Of a stretch of DNA of 64,000 nucleotides, positions 22,309 to 33,276 are shown piece by piece. The position numbers and the translations under genes are program-made. The stretch is from Pseudo-nitzschia pungens (lineage: Eukaryota; Bacillariophyta; Bacillariophyceae; Bacillariales; Bacillariaceae): the NCBI GenBank assembly GCA_037355855.1, contig CM074766.1:1922001-1986000 (forward strand), written 5' to 3'. Under the pieces are notes generated by a model. It did no database searches. It was not told the DNA's origin and saw only the letters and a program-made list of their open reading frames with translations. Within the stretch, counting starts at the first letter, position 1. The number at the start of each line of letters is the position of its first letter.

Positions 22309-24822
22309 TCAACTCCACGCCTCTATGCCAAACCGTCCCATGCGCTGCATCTTGTTCAGAACCTGGTGCGCCTGCTTTTCTCCCGCCGGCAGCGATTCGG
22401 CCAGTGCCTCGACCAGTTCCTGCTTCACCGCCCGGGCCATCTTGGGGCCACCGGCAATATAAACGGCACCACCTCTTTCGAGGATGTGTCTGGCGATCAG
22501 ATTGCCCCCATCGGCCTCGCGGAGGACCTTTTGGACGTAGATCTTGTGCGCCTGGTCCTGGCTAAAGGCCGTTAGGATCCGAAAGTTTTGGGGGGTTCCG
22601 CTGGTCTTGTCATCGCTCAGTTGCCGCACCCACTCGTCCCGGTAATAGTAGTCTGCCGTTTCCTTGCGGCATCCAAACACCAGAATGTTCTCTTCCGTGC
22701 GTGTAGGTGTAGCAGACGCGGCGTGGTCCGAAACGGTCGTGGTGCCATCCTCGGACCCGACAACAACATCGGCATCGGCATCATCATCGTCAACATCAAC
22801 AACAACCTCACTCGCGGCTCTCCGGCGGGCCGCGAGGGATTTCAATGCCATTCGCTCCAACAGAAGCGATCGCATCGGAGCGATCCCGGTCCCCGCCCCC
22901 ACGCACACGATCGGCACCTCGAACCCACTCAGCGATAGTTCCCTGGGCATCCTTCCGAAGGTCCCGGGCCGGATCCAGACCAGCAGTTCTTGCGTCCCCC
23001 CCGGAACGATCTTCGACAAAAACCGGGAGCACAACCCGTGGTACTCCCGGCCGAGCCGCGTTTTCCCCTCGACGACCCCCACGCACAGCTCGATCGAGAA
23101 GCCCCTCTCCTTGCTTTCGCCGGGTGTGGTTGTGGTTGCGGTTGTTGTTCTCTTTGTTGCTGTTGCTGTTGCTGTTGCGGTGCGGATCCGGTCCGTCGAC
23201 GGCGCGGAGGCAATGCTAAAGTCCCGGGGCCGCATCGGCGGGAGCAGGACCAACAGGGCCCCGAGCGTCAGCATCGATCCTTCCGCCCGCAGGGACTCGA
23301 AATCGTGCAGGACGTCGGTCCAGGACCGCTTCTCGCGCAGAACGTAGTCCGCGTACAGGGCCGCCCCGGAGGTTTCGCTCAGCGAGACGAGCTTTTGGGC
23401 CTGGTCGAGTCCGCTGTCGTTGTCGCTGCCGCGCACAGAGGGAGCGCAGCAGCTCCCCAGCGCCCGGAGGTCTTCCCGTTCCGGGAGCGAGTGAATGTCG
23501 GCGCAGTGCGTGAGCCAGCCCCGGAGCGTGCACCGGATCGGCCAGCGGGTGAAGCGATTGTCGGTCGCGAAGGATTCGTCGAGAGCGATCGTTAGGGGAG
23601 CGTCCGCCAGCGAGGACACCGAGTCGGGGAGCACCCCTAGGAAGCGATCGACCTCGCGACGCGAATTGAACGGGAGGACGGAGGCCACGTCCCCGGCCGC
23701 GTAGGGCAGCGTTGATCTCTTGCTTTCGGACGAGTCGCTTTCGTTGCCGCGCGGTTTGTCGTTTTCGCGGACGCTGCCGTTTTCGCAACGGGCGCGTCGC
23801 AGCCCCGTCAATCGAATTTCCAGGTGCCGCGTGTCTTGGTTCCAGTCGGGCGCGGTGATCCGGTCGTTGACCGCGACCCTGCCGATCAACGGGGTCGATT
23901 TGGTTCCTCCCGCGGCGGCTGCGATGCGCTCTCCGGTGGACGGCTCGTAGCAGTAGTCGTACGCCGTGACGGGTCCCCGGGCTCGAAAATACTCCCGGTA
24001 CGACTCCTCGTAGAAGGCTTTCTTCCATTCGACGGTCTCGTTCTCGTTCTCGTTCGCGGATTCCGCGCTCGCCTCTCCGGCGGTCGCGACCGCCGGTCGC
24101 TCCAGAACCTTCACCGCAAAGGGAGAGAACAACCCCCGGGTCGGTCGTCGTCGCCGCTGCGGACGGAGTCGGGTTCGGCTCCCCCGCCCGGCAACCCCGA
24201 CGTCCCCTTCGGCGGCGAGCGCCCGAGTATCCTCGGCAGCAGCTCTTCCTCCAGCCACCCGTCGAGGTCCCGAAAGACCCCCCCGGCCGGCGTGTTGTCG
24301 TCCCCGTACCCCACGTCGCAAACCGATTTCATCCCGAGCCGGAGCAACCGGACCCCCAGCTTGCGGCCGGCGGCGCAGAACTGCGGACCGTAGGCGCGGT
24401 CCCCGAGGCAAAACAGTCCAAAGGCAGTGGGGGCTGTTCTCCAGCAAGTTCCCTGGGAGGGATTTCCGCAGGAGGGACCTCCAGGTGTTCCGGATGGCGT
24501 CGCAGTGCTCGCCGTCTCCGGTGGTGCTGACGAACATGAGAAAGAGGGTTTTTTTGTTGCCGCGCGAAGAAGCATCGGTGCCGCGAGCGGAATCGGATCC
24601 GCCACCGCCGCTGTTCCGTCGCAGCAGGTCCAGCAGGGGGACCTCCGTCTCGTCAAAGGGACACCCGATGCCGCCCTCGAGTGGGAGTCCGGTGCGTTCT
24701 TCCAGAATGCGTGCCGTTCGCCTCGCGCAGGCCTTGGCCCTTCCGGACTGGGTCGACCAGAGAATGCGGCACGATGAAAAGGAGGAGGAGGACGACGACG
24801 GCGGGGGAGATGGTGCGGGCAT
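22309..24822 (-). CDS. NDOR1: NADPH-dependent diflavin reductase (Tah18/NDOR1), with two compensating frame breaks
   Basis: Cytosolic electron donor to Dre2/CIAPIN1 in Fe-S cluster assembly. Order: FMN flavodoxin domain (ILWSTQSGRAKACARR, STTGDGEHCDAIRNTWRSLLR), FAD domain (LPYAAGDVASVLPF, PRDFSIASAP), NADPH domain (CVGAGTGIAPMRSLL, ILVFGCRKE, AVYIAGGPKMARAVK) and the end RMGRFGIEAWS typical of NDOR1. Between about 24137 and 24433 the long frame reads an unrelated Arg-rich sequence. The true flavodoxin sequence (AFGLFCLGDRAYG, MKSVCDVGYGDDNTPAGG) is in the -1 neighbouring frame. The switches fall at a five-G run (24429-24433) and a five-C run (24133-24137). One base fewer at the first and one more at the second restore one frame of about 837 residues. 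Strongly GC-rich. Confidence 0.88.
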   Translation of the reverse strand: MPAPSPPPSSSSSSFSSCRILWSTQSGRAKACARRTARILEERTGLPLEGGIGCPFDETEVPLLDLLRRNSGGGGSDSARGTDASSRGNKKTLFLMFVSTTGDGEHCDAIRNTWRSLLRKSLPGNLLENSPHCLWTVLPRGPRLRSAVLRRRPQAGGPVAPARDEIGLRRGVRGRQHAGRGGLSGPRRVAGGRAAAEDTRALAAEGDVGVAGRGSRTRLRPQRRRRPTRGLFSPFAVKVLERPAVATAGEASAESANENENETVEWKKAFYEESYREYFRARGPVTAYDYCYEPSTGERIAAAAGGTKSTPLIGRVAVNDRITAPDWNQDTRHLEIRLTGLRRARCENGSVRENDKPRGNESDSSESKRSTLPYAAGDVASVLPFNSRREVDRFLGVLPDSVSSLADAPLTIALDESFATDNRFTRWPIRCTLRGWLTHCADIHSLPEREDLRALGSCCAPSVRGSDNDSGLDQAQKLVSLSETSGAALYADYVLREKRSWTDVLHDFESLRAEGSMLTLGALLVLLPPMRPRDFSIASAPSTDRIRTATATATATKRTTTATTTTPGESKERGFSIELCVGVVEGKTRLGREYHGLCSRFLSKIVPGGTQELLVWIRPGTFGRMPRELSLSGFEVPIVCVGAGTGIAPMRSLLLERMALKSLAARRRAASEVVVDVDDDDADADVVVGSEDGTTTVSDHAASATPTRTEENILVFGCRKETADYYYRDEWVRQLSDDKTSGTPQNFRILTAFSQDQAHKIYVQKVLREADGGNLIARHILERGGAVYIAGGPKMARAVKQELVEALAESLPAGEKQAHQVLNKMQRMGRFGIEAWS

Positions 24823-25654
24823 GTTGTGTGTGTGTGTGGATGGATGGATGGATGGATGGAATATCGATTGTACCGAACGATCGATCCAGCGAGCGAGCGA
24901 TCCTCGCGGCTAGTTGGGGTCGATTGGTCCGTAGGGAATGTCGCCTGGATCTCGTTGCGGAATAGGTGTCGATGGCCGATGATGGTATATGGAATTGGTA
25001 ATTACCGTAGATCCTTTTCGTTTCGTTGCCATGACACACCACATACCGGTATTACCAAGCGATGACTTAGACCCTGGTACCTGGTTCGTACTGGTACAAG
25101 TACCGTCCGTAGAACTTGAAACTGTTCACCCACTTTTCTGCGGCGTGGAAAGAGTGGTTTCACATACCGTAAGGTTACCACACCCCTAAGATCTTATGTA
25201 CACGTACCATTCACGATTCATCCACGCGTTAGAGGCACGTCTGAAAAAAATTATTGGTCGAACGAGTCAAAATGTGTCAAAATCGATGGATTTGACTCGA
25301 TTCATTCCTTCAATCATCCATTATTTTTTACGTAGGTTCGACAAACAAAACGAACCTACATCATACCGTACGGTATTTATCATCGCAGAACCATCACGGT
25401 GCAGGATGAAGATGTTAGTTGAGCATTCGGAAAGGAAGAAATCTTTGCCGGTAGGAGGAGGAAGTGAAGGGATGTTTCATTATTTCCTTCTCACGGAACA
25501 GAATCTGATCCCACAGTATATTGTCTCCGCTTCACAGTCACACGATGCATCCACTATAATACTACGAAGTAAAAGCATTATTATTCTCTGTTTTGAATGA
25601 GCACTCATTAGCGCTGCACGCAGACCGAACCCGCTGAAACAGAAACATACCACC
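24823..25654. other. Intergenic region between divergent genes
   Basis: It separates the divergently transcribed diflavin reductase and protease genes. It contains the microsatellite at 24825-24860 and AT-rich DNA with CGTAAGG/TACCGTA words near 25090-25190. Confidence 0.5.
24825..24860. repeat. Compound microsatellite (TG)n(GATG)n
   Basis: About six TG units run directly into about six GGAT units, immediately upstream of the diflavin reductase start codon (24822, minus strand), so it lies in that gene's 5' leader or promoter. Confidence 0.9.
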
Positions 25655-28600
25655 ATGGCGGTCAGCCCATTCCTGTACCGGTCGATCGTTGCGGCACTGA
25701 TGGTTCTCTCCTTTTCCATCCGTTTTGTTCTCACGACAACAAAAACAACAACAACCAAAACGACAACAAAAACGATAAGGCTTCCGAAAGCAGCGACGGC
25801 GACCGATCCGAGTCCGCACTCGCGGACCCGGCACCGAGAAGGAATCCAAATCCAAACAACCCGTCCCGCTCCCGCTCCCGCTCCCGCTCCCGCTTCTCCT
25901 CCTCCCCGCCGGAGAAAACTCGTGGTGGGAGGCAGCGACGCCCCCCTCCACCGGTATCCCTACTTCGTCTCGCTCTCGGACTCGGTGAACGGAACCCACA
26001 AGTGCGCGGGATCGCTGGTGGCACCCGACGTGGTGATGACCGCCGCGCACTGCGATCCGCGAGCCAAACACGCCCGCGTCGGGACGTACTACACCCAAGC
26101 AAGGGCGTGGAGCAGTGGCGGTGGCGGTGACAATGGCGGTGGCGGTGACAATGGCGGTGACAATGGCGACGAGCGGGTGGAATCCCGAACCATCGTGGGC
26201 AAGCATCCCCACCCGCTCTCCGAAGAGGGTGTCAGCTTTTCGCACGACGCCCTCCTCCTCCGGCTCGATCGGAGCGTCACGACCCACCGCTATGTTCGAA
26301 TCAACACGGATCCGGGGGTCCCGGGCCACGGCAGCGGCAGCGGCAACGTTGTCGGAGAGAGAGACAGAAACAACGGCGGAGGCGGCGACGACCATGGCAG
26401 CTTTACCATACTGGGCATTGGATCGACGAAATTCACCAAGTTTGGCAGCAGCTCGCGACCGACAGTGCTGCAGGAGGCGAGCCTCTCCTTTGTGCCCAAT
26501 CGGGTCTGCCGCCGGTCCAAGGATCCGGAGGTGGAGGACAACTACAGGGATCTCATCTCGGACGACATGTTTTGCGCCTTTGAGGAAAACAGGGACGCCT
26601 GTCAGGGTGCGTTGATTTGCGTTGCGTTGTGTGTTGCATTGTTTTGCGTTGTCTTGTCTTGAGTTTGGTTGTGTTTGCTTTTGCTTTTGCTGCGATCCTT
26701 TGCGGGTGTTGCATTGTCTTTGTTTGCTTGGGGGTGGGTTGTGCTTGTTGATTACGGGGCCGCGGTAACCCAACCCAACCCAACCCAACCAAACAGTCCA
26801 GAAACGATCGCGCATTCGATTCGGTGGTGGTTTTGTTGTCGTCGTCGTCGTCGTTTGTTTGTTTGTTTGGCTACTCTTTCTCCCGGCGCGCCATTGCTTG
26901 GTACCATACTCAGAATGATTCGCGCTCCCGATTTGTTTGCGCTCCGTCTCGATCCGTGCATATTCTACGTCTACCTATTGTTAGGAGATTCCGGTGGACC
27001 GTTGATCCGAAAGGGAAATTCCGCGAGCAGCGACGTGCTCGTCGGAATCGTGTCGTGGTGAGTAGTGTTGTGGAAGTGCGAGTGCGAGTGCAACCGGATG
27101 GATCACGAAACCGTGATCGAGTTGCGGATGGAACTATGTTTCTAACCCATCCGTGCTTGCGTGCGTGCACGCTGTGTGCCTCGCCGTTCAGGGGATACGG
27201 TGAGTCGTTCGAATCGCGGTGCTGTTCCGATTCGGTGGAAACGGACGGAACGGGAACCGTCCGATGAAACCCCGTGTCTCATCCATTTCATGCCGCGCAA
27301 TTACGTACGTTTCCGATCCTCGTGTTTCGCCAGGATGCGCCCATCCCTCGTTTCCCGGCGTGTACTCGCGGATCTCCTACTACTCGGAATGGGCCGTGGC
27401 CACGATCTGTCGGATTTCGAGCGACCCGCCCGTGGAATACGATTGCGCCAACGTCACGGCTCCCTCGGAGGGACAACACTCCGTGCCGGTGACCGTCGTG
27501 ATTCGTTACGACGATCACCCGGGAGAGATTTCCTGGTCGGTGGAGGGTCTTCTGGAAGGAAAGCCATCGTCATCGTCATCGTCGTCGGATCGCGCTGTGC
27601 TGGTCAGAGTCGAAGAAGACCCGGAGTTACCGGCGCAATCCAGGGTCCAGAAAACGATATTTTTGCCACCCGGAACCAATGTGACGTTTACGATTCGAGA
27701 CCGATACGGAGATGGTCTTTGTTGCAACACGCCGGTGAGTCAAACAATTGCGTTCGGCAAGCAGTACAGAGATGCGTGGGTTATCAGTCGTCGTCTCACC
27801 CCCACCAATATGCGCAACAACAACCAGGGGAGCTATCGGGTTGTCCTCGGACGAAACGCGGCGGGCGAGGTATTGGCGTCGGGGGGAGGAAACTTTGGCG
27901 GCGAACGATCCCACGAAATTCGGGTTCCGGTGAACTACACGCGCGACGAGGATGCGGAACGTCCTTTGGTGGGAGAGGGCCAGATTCTCGCGACGGTTGT
28001 CATCCAACTCGACGACTTTCCCGAAGAGGTGGGCTGGCGAATCGATCGGCTCGGATTGCGGGTCGAGGACGTGGTCCGCGTTCCCACGGGCATCTACGCG
28101 ATACCCGAAACGACCGTGGTGCGCGCTATTGTCTTGGACAGGAACGAGCTGTACTCCTTCCATATTTACGACATGGTCGGGGACGGGATCCAAGGCGGTT
28201 ACGGTGCGTGGGTACGGTGTTCGAATCCAATTCAATGCGCGATTCTATTGATACCGGAACAATGTTTGCTCAATAATGCTTTTTGCTGCTGTTGACGTCA
28301 ATGTTGTTGTTGTTGTTGTTGTTTTTGTTGATGACGATGATGATGTCAGTCAAACTCTTCTTGGGGACAACGGACACTTCGGACTCGAGCCGCATCATAT
28401 TCGAATCGGACGGAAACTTTCGATCGGGCATGGAGCACACGTTTTTTGCGGCGTCTCCCTCACACAACGACAACAGCAACATCAACCTACTGCCTCCGAG
28501 CGACGAATACATGTTTTTGACCCTGGTGATGAAAATGGACTTGTACGTAGTGTCGTGCTATTGCTTCGAACGGTGTTTGCGCCCGGCAGCAGGCACGGCG

Positions 28601-30261
28601 TCTCACGGGTTTTCGTTTTTCGTTTCGCGTCCTTTTTGGTGCAAGATTCCCCGGAGAAATCAGCGTGCAGCTTCGGATGGACCGGAACGAGTCCTCGACG
28701 AACCTCGGGGATGATCGGAGAGACTCGGTTGTGTTCTTTCGGCCCCAGCACTACTACAGTGACCGCGTCAACGAGGTAGTCACCGAGCGCATCTCGATAC
28801 CCAAGGCTCCGAGGGGAGGCGCCAACCGGTTTTCGTTCATCATTTCGGATCGTTCGGGCGACGGCATGTGCTGCGCGTGGAACGGTGCGCTGGAAACGGG
28901 GTACGCACTGTACGAGGGAATTCCGTCGAGCGCCACTTTAATCTTGGGCGGCAAGTTCGAATCGGCGGGCAGGGAAATCAAAACATTTTCCGTACACGGC
29001 GACGGCGTTGGTGAAATCGACTCCTACCTACGAGACGGAGGGCGAAGAATCGAGCGTGCAAGTCAGGGTTGCCATCCAACTGGACCACCATCCGGAAGAA
29101 ACGGGCTTTTACATTTCGGATTCGTCGGACACGCAAATAATGGTCTACGTGCCCCCGGGCACCTTTTCCCAACCGAACGCTCTCGTGGAGAGGTCCTTCG
29201 CCCTGCGCGCGGGATTGTACGCGTTCACCATCCTAGATACGTTCGGCGACGGGATATACGTAGACGGTGTTGCCTACAGGATAGATCTCGCCAACGATCG
29301 CGATCGACCGTCCGTTTTGACCGGAACCGGGGACTTTGGGGAACTAAGGAGCCAGCCGTTTTTGCTCGAGGGAGACGGGGCGGAGTGGTCGCTGCGAATG
29401 GAGTTTACCACCGGATCGAATCCGCGGGTTTTCGGTTTCTCGATTTATCGCCTGGACCTGCTGGAATCGGTGGCGCCCGTCGCGAGCAGGAGCGTTGGAG
29501 AGTACGAGGCGGCGCTCGAGTCGGTCACCGAACGCCTCGCGGTGACTGGAGGGGCGCTGTACAAAATTGCGTTCGAACATTCCTACCTCGGGGTAAACGG
29601 CGCCGTTCGAATGACCGTCTCGTCTCCGAGCGTCGAAACGACCGCGGAGTACACGTTCGATCCCGCAAACGCCGAGGATTCTCGGTGGTGGCAGGTGACC
29701 CTCCACGCCGATGCGCCGCTCCGATCCCGGGGAAAGGGTTCCGAGCCGCCGCTAACGCTGCGGATCCGACACGATAACTTTCCGCGGGACATGGAATGGA
29801 TTCTCGTTTCGACGACGACGAAGGACAGCAATGCGACGGCATCCGCGGGACCTTCGTCCGCGGTCACCCGGGAGAGGGGGCGCGGGATCTTGGCCTACGG
29901 TCCGTTTCCGGAAGGCGAATCGTCTCGAGAAGCAATCACCGTTGCGATGCCGAGACCCAACGGCACTCGGAGCTTCGCGCTCATCGTGGCGGGAAATACC
30001 AACGACGCGGGATGGTTGGGAGACGCATCGTCGCTGTCGCTGTCGTTGTCGGTGGAGCTCGGCGGCGACCCTTGGGACGAATCGTCTCTCGCGCCGTCGC
30101 TGGACGACGCTCTGGAAACGGGCGGCAGGGTCGTGGTATTTTTTTCCCTCGCGGACGGCGGAAGCGAACCGACGGAACGTCGGTCGTCGGCGCGGCGCGG
30201 ATCGCTCGCGCCGTCGTCGTTGGTGACCCTCATCGTTCTGAGTCTCGCGCTGCTGCCATGA
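25655..30261 (+). CDS. Secreted trypsin-like protease with a tandem C-terminal module array and GPI-like tail
   Basis: Six exons: 25655-26606, 26985-27057, 27192-27199 (8 nt), 27334-28203, 28350-28542 and 28646-30261. A hydrophobic leader and Thr/Lys-rich linker precede an S1 domain with activation site KLVVGG, H132 (TAAHC), D198 and S320 (GDSGGP). The microexon completes VSWGYGCAHPSFPGVYSR. The tail has about five or six modules built on D-x-x-P-[EG]-E-[IVT]-[SG]-[WF]...F-x-I-x-D-x-x-G-D-G (for example YDDHPGEISW, RDRYGDGLCC, LDDFPEEVGW, LDHHPEETGF, LDTFGDGIY). The end RRGSLAPSSLVTLIVLSLALLP looks like a GPI-attachment signal. One frame break near 29005-29011 (one extra base) separates module 3 from module 4. 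Probably a cell-surface or wall protease; substrate unknown. Confidence 0.82.
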
Positions 30262-31287
30262 AGGAAATTCTCTATCTACCGCGCTAGCGATGCGCTATAG
30301 ATAATAATATAATGATATGCGTGTTTTTCTACAGTTCCTCCGGCGGCATCGGTTATCTCCGACTCGGATCGTCGAGAAAGTAAAGTTCCTTCTGTGCGGA
30401 TCGTTCTCGACAAGCTCGTCCGAAAGAGAGTTCCAAAAAGTCAACACACTTAATTTTAAAAGACTAAGAGTCTCGCAACGAAGCACGATTTGCATTGTAG
30501 GGTAAGTCTTATTCGGAAGTTAAGTTACAGTCATTAAGATTACAGTACGGTAGTGAATAAAACTCCTGTCTCCGTGCGAGACCCGACAGAAAATTGCAAA
30601 ACTACCAATGATGGCGCTATTCCGATGGGTAATACGATTGATTGATTCTTTCGATATCGTGCTTAAAGGTTAGTTACCATACACAACCTCCCAACGTAAT
30701 TACGTAGACGCTAACACTTTAAAGATGTGCCTGATCGCCCGCCTGCCTCGCCAATGAAACTCCATTTCTTTGTTTCTGTCCCGGCACGCTCTCGGGTTCC
30801 AAGAAAAATTTCCACGAAATTTACGATACATACCGTGCGAGGTTGTCACGCAGTCGTGCGATCGGACAAAATTGCCGGCGTTGGAGTCTCAGGGGTATGT
30901 AATTTAGTCACGCCGTCTAATTGCCGAATTCAAAACTTTAAATGTGCGTCCTCCAATTGTTGCGTGTTCCGTTCCTACCGACATTTCCATGCCAGTTTCG
31001 CAGGGTTGAATGAATCCATCCGGAACCCGAGTCCCAATACGAAATACCGTGGGACGAGACATCATCGTTCCCGTTCTTATTTCGTTCGATTTACCGAAAT
31101 CGTAAGACTTACCGCTTTGAATGCATCACAACCAGAGTGCAACCAAGTGCTCCTCCGCAACACGGCATCGCTTTGGACAGTCGGGGAACGCTCGGGCGAA
31201 AGACACACAATTCATTTTCTCCGGACTCCCGATTTTTTTTTACTATTCTCAAACTCCGAGTTCCATCTCTAGTACTAACTACTCAGC
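30262..31287. other. Intergenic region between the two protease genes
   Basis: About 1 kb with no supported gene. The open frame at 30727-31272 has no recognisable features and probably reflects 5' flanking sequence. Confidence 0.5.
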
Positions 31288-33045
31288 ATGATGCAACGAT
31301 TACACACGCTGTCCGCGGCACTGATATGGATGGCGTACGCCGGATCGATACGGGCGGTATCGTCGTCGGTGGCAACGAAAACGAAAACTAAAACGAAAAC
31401 TAAACCGAAAACGAAAACGGCGCCGGAAGGATCGTCCGAAACGACGAGAGCCGCATCATCGTCATCACGCGACCGTTTGCTGGAATATCTCCCCCAGCGG
31501 AGACCCAGGATCCACGGGGGTTGGGACGCCGTCGAGGATCGGTATTCGTACGCGCAGGTCAGCCTGCAGTGGGACGACGAAGGCCACCAGTGCGGGGGCA
31601 GCCTGGTGGCTCCGGACATGGTTCTGACCGCGGCGCACTGCGTCGGGTCCTTCAACAAGATCGAGGTCGGCAAGTTCCGGAAATTCGACGGCGCCGACGT
31701 TTCCGAGATCTTTGAATCGGTGCTGGAGATCGAGCATCCCGAGTACGACGAGGTCACGACGCGCTACGACGTGATGGTGGTCAAGCTGAGCGAACGGACC
31801 ACGCTGGCCACCCCCGTTCGCATCAACCGGGACGAGACGCTGCTGGAGGACGGCGACATGCTGACGGTGATTGGCATGGGATACAATGGCGACTGGGAAC
31901 TGCCGGACGCGGTCCAGGAAACCCGGGTCGAGTACAACATCAACAGCGAGTGCAAAGAAATCGTCGACGAGCACGGGATCACCCTGGACGGCGATCTCTA
32001 CGACGACATGATGTGCGCTGGCTCGGTCGGCAGGGATTCGTGCTACGGGGACAGCGGTTCGCCGCTGGTGTTCACGGGAGCGACCGAAGGCGAAGACGTA
32101 CAGGTTGGGCTCGTGAGGTGAGCCTTGCTCGATGGTTTTTTGTTGTTGTTGTTGGTGGTGTTGGTTGTTGTTGTTGTTGTTGTTGTTGTTTTGTTTGGTT
32201 CGTGCCGCCGGAGTCTCTGTCCATCTCTCGACTGATGTTCCGCACGATTATTCTTTTTTGTCTCTTCTCGTCTCGGATGGGATTGCAGTTGGGGCTACGA
32301 ATGCGCCGGGACACTTCCGGGTGTCTACTGCCGACTGAGTCACTGGCCCGTGTACGAATTCATCGAACGAAACGTTTGCCTGCACTCCGCGGAGCCCCCG
32401 GATCATTTCGATTGCGGTAAGTTTTTTTTTTTTTTTTGGGGGGGGGGTGATTGTTCCACCGCACCGATGGAGGTCCGAAACAACGAATCCTCGGCGGAAA
32501 ATCAGATGCGGGAATCGTTCCGTGCGGTTGCCGCGTGGGATTGTCGCTGGCTCGATCTCTCTCACGCCGGAATGTTTGGCCCCGTTGTGTCGATTGCCGA
32601 TGTGGTCATTGTTATTATTGTTCTAATTATTATCATCATCATCATCATTCTTATTTTTTGGTGCTGTTGTTGTTGTTGTTGTTGCCCGAAATGCTCAGCA
32701 CTTTGGACACCGGCTCCCACGAAAACGCCAACGATTGCGCCGTCCGCGGCCCCGACGGAAACTCCGTCCGCGGCGCCCTCGGTTTCTCAGGAGCCGACAC
32801 GGAGCGCGCAACCGACGATATCCGGCGCACCGACGAACATCGATACCCCGTCTCCGACCTCGGAACGATTGCGACAATTTCTGGAAGGGGCCGCGAACAT
32901 ACCGATCCAATCCAGGGTATCCGACAGCGCCGAAAGCGCGGCGTCGGAACCCTTGGAGTCCGGAGCCTTTGGCACCGGGCCGTCGTTCCGCGCACACGTT
33001 GCCGGTGTTGCGGTGTTTTGCGCGGCGTGGGCGTGCCTGATATGA
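31288..33045 (+). CDS. Secreted trypsin-like protease with PT/PS-rich stalk and GPI-like tail
   Basis: Three exons, 31288-32117, 32289-32416 and 32699-33045, with introns of 171 and 282 nt (phases 2 and 1), 434 residues. A signal peptide (LSAALIWMAYAGSIRA) is followed by a KTKTKT-type linker and an S1 domain: activation site RIHGG, H117 (TAAHC), D161 (RYDVMVV) and S256 in GDSGSP, where the usual second Gly is Ser. Exon 2 gives VSWGYECAGTLPGVYCRL. Exon 3 encodes a low-complexity stalk (PTKTPTIAPSAAPTETPSAAPS), then a hydrophobic C-terminus (HVAGVAVFCAAWACLI) that looks like a GPI signal. The leader, linker, intron near the SWG motif and tail all resemble the neighbouring protease, so the pair probably arose by duplication. 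Cell-surface location inferred. Confidence 0.88.
32422..32447 (+). repeat. T16-G10 homopolymer junction in an intron
   Basis: Sixteen T followed by ten G just inside the second intron of the stalked protease, right after the donor GTAAG. Length is probably unstable and hard to sequence. Confidence 0.85.
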
Positions 33046-33276
33046 TGCTTGTATCCAACAAGCGCGGCGCGGTCGCCTCGGAAGCAACGAACGCGGTCGC
33101 ACAGTTAGATCACCGGCAACCACGCATTTGGTACGGACACGATCACAACACAACATGCTGTGGATGCTACTTGTCCACTCTAGAACTCGCACCGATTATA
33201 ATCTCGAATTACGCATAGATTAATACAATACCAGAGACGAAAAGAAAACAAAAGAAAACAAAAGAAAACGATCGCA

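Noticed and set aside
23216..24028. 270-residue minus-strand frame and several plus-strand frames within the diflavin reductase
   Set aside because: GC-rich shadows without domain motifs. The FAD and NADPH motifs are all in the reductase frame.
24825..24860. Repeat array considered as a CRISPR or telomere-like tract
   Set aside because: It is a plain dinucleotide/tetranucleotide microsatellite with no spacers and no telomeric unit.
27161..28276. 371-residue open frame on the plus strand inside the modular protease gene
   Set aside because: It is an Arg/Gly-rich shadow of the protease exon in the next frame. The protease frame shows repeated motifs and exact splice phases; this one shows none.
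28665..29777. Continuous reading of the module-3 frame past 29010 as the genuine protein end
   Set aside because: After the break the sequence becomes Arg/Gly-rich nonsense, while the other frame carries conserved modules and a hydrophobic C-terminus, so the frame change is favoured over a natural end here.
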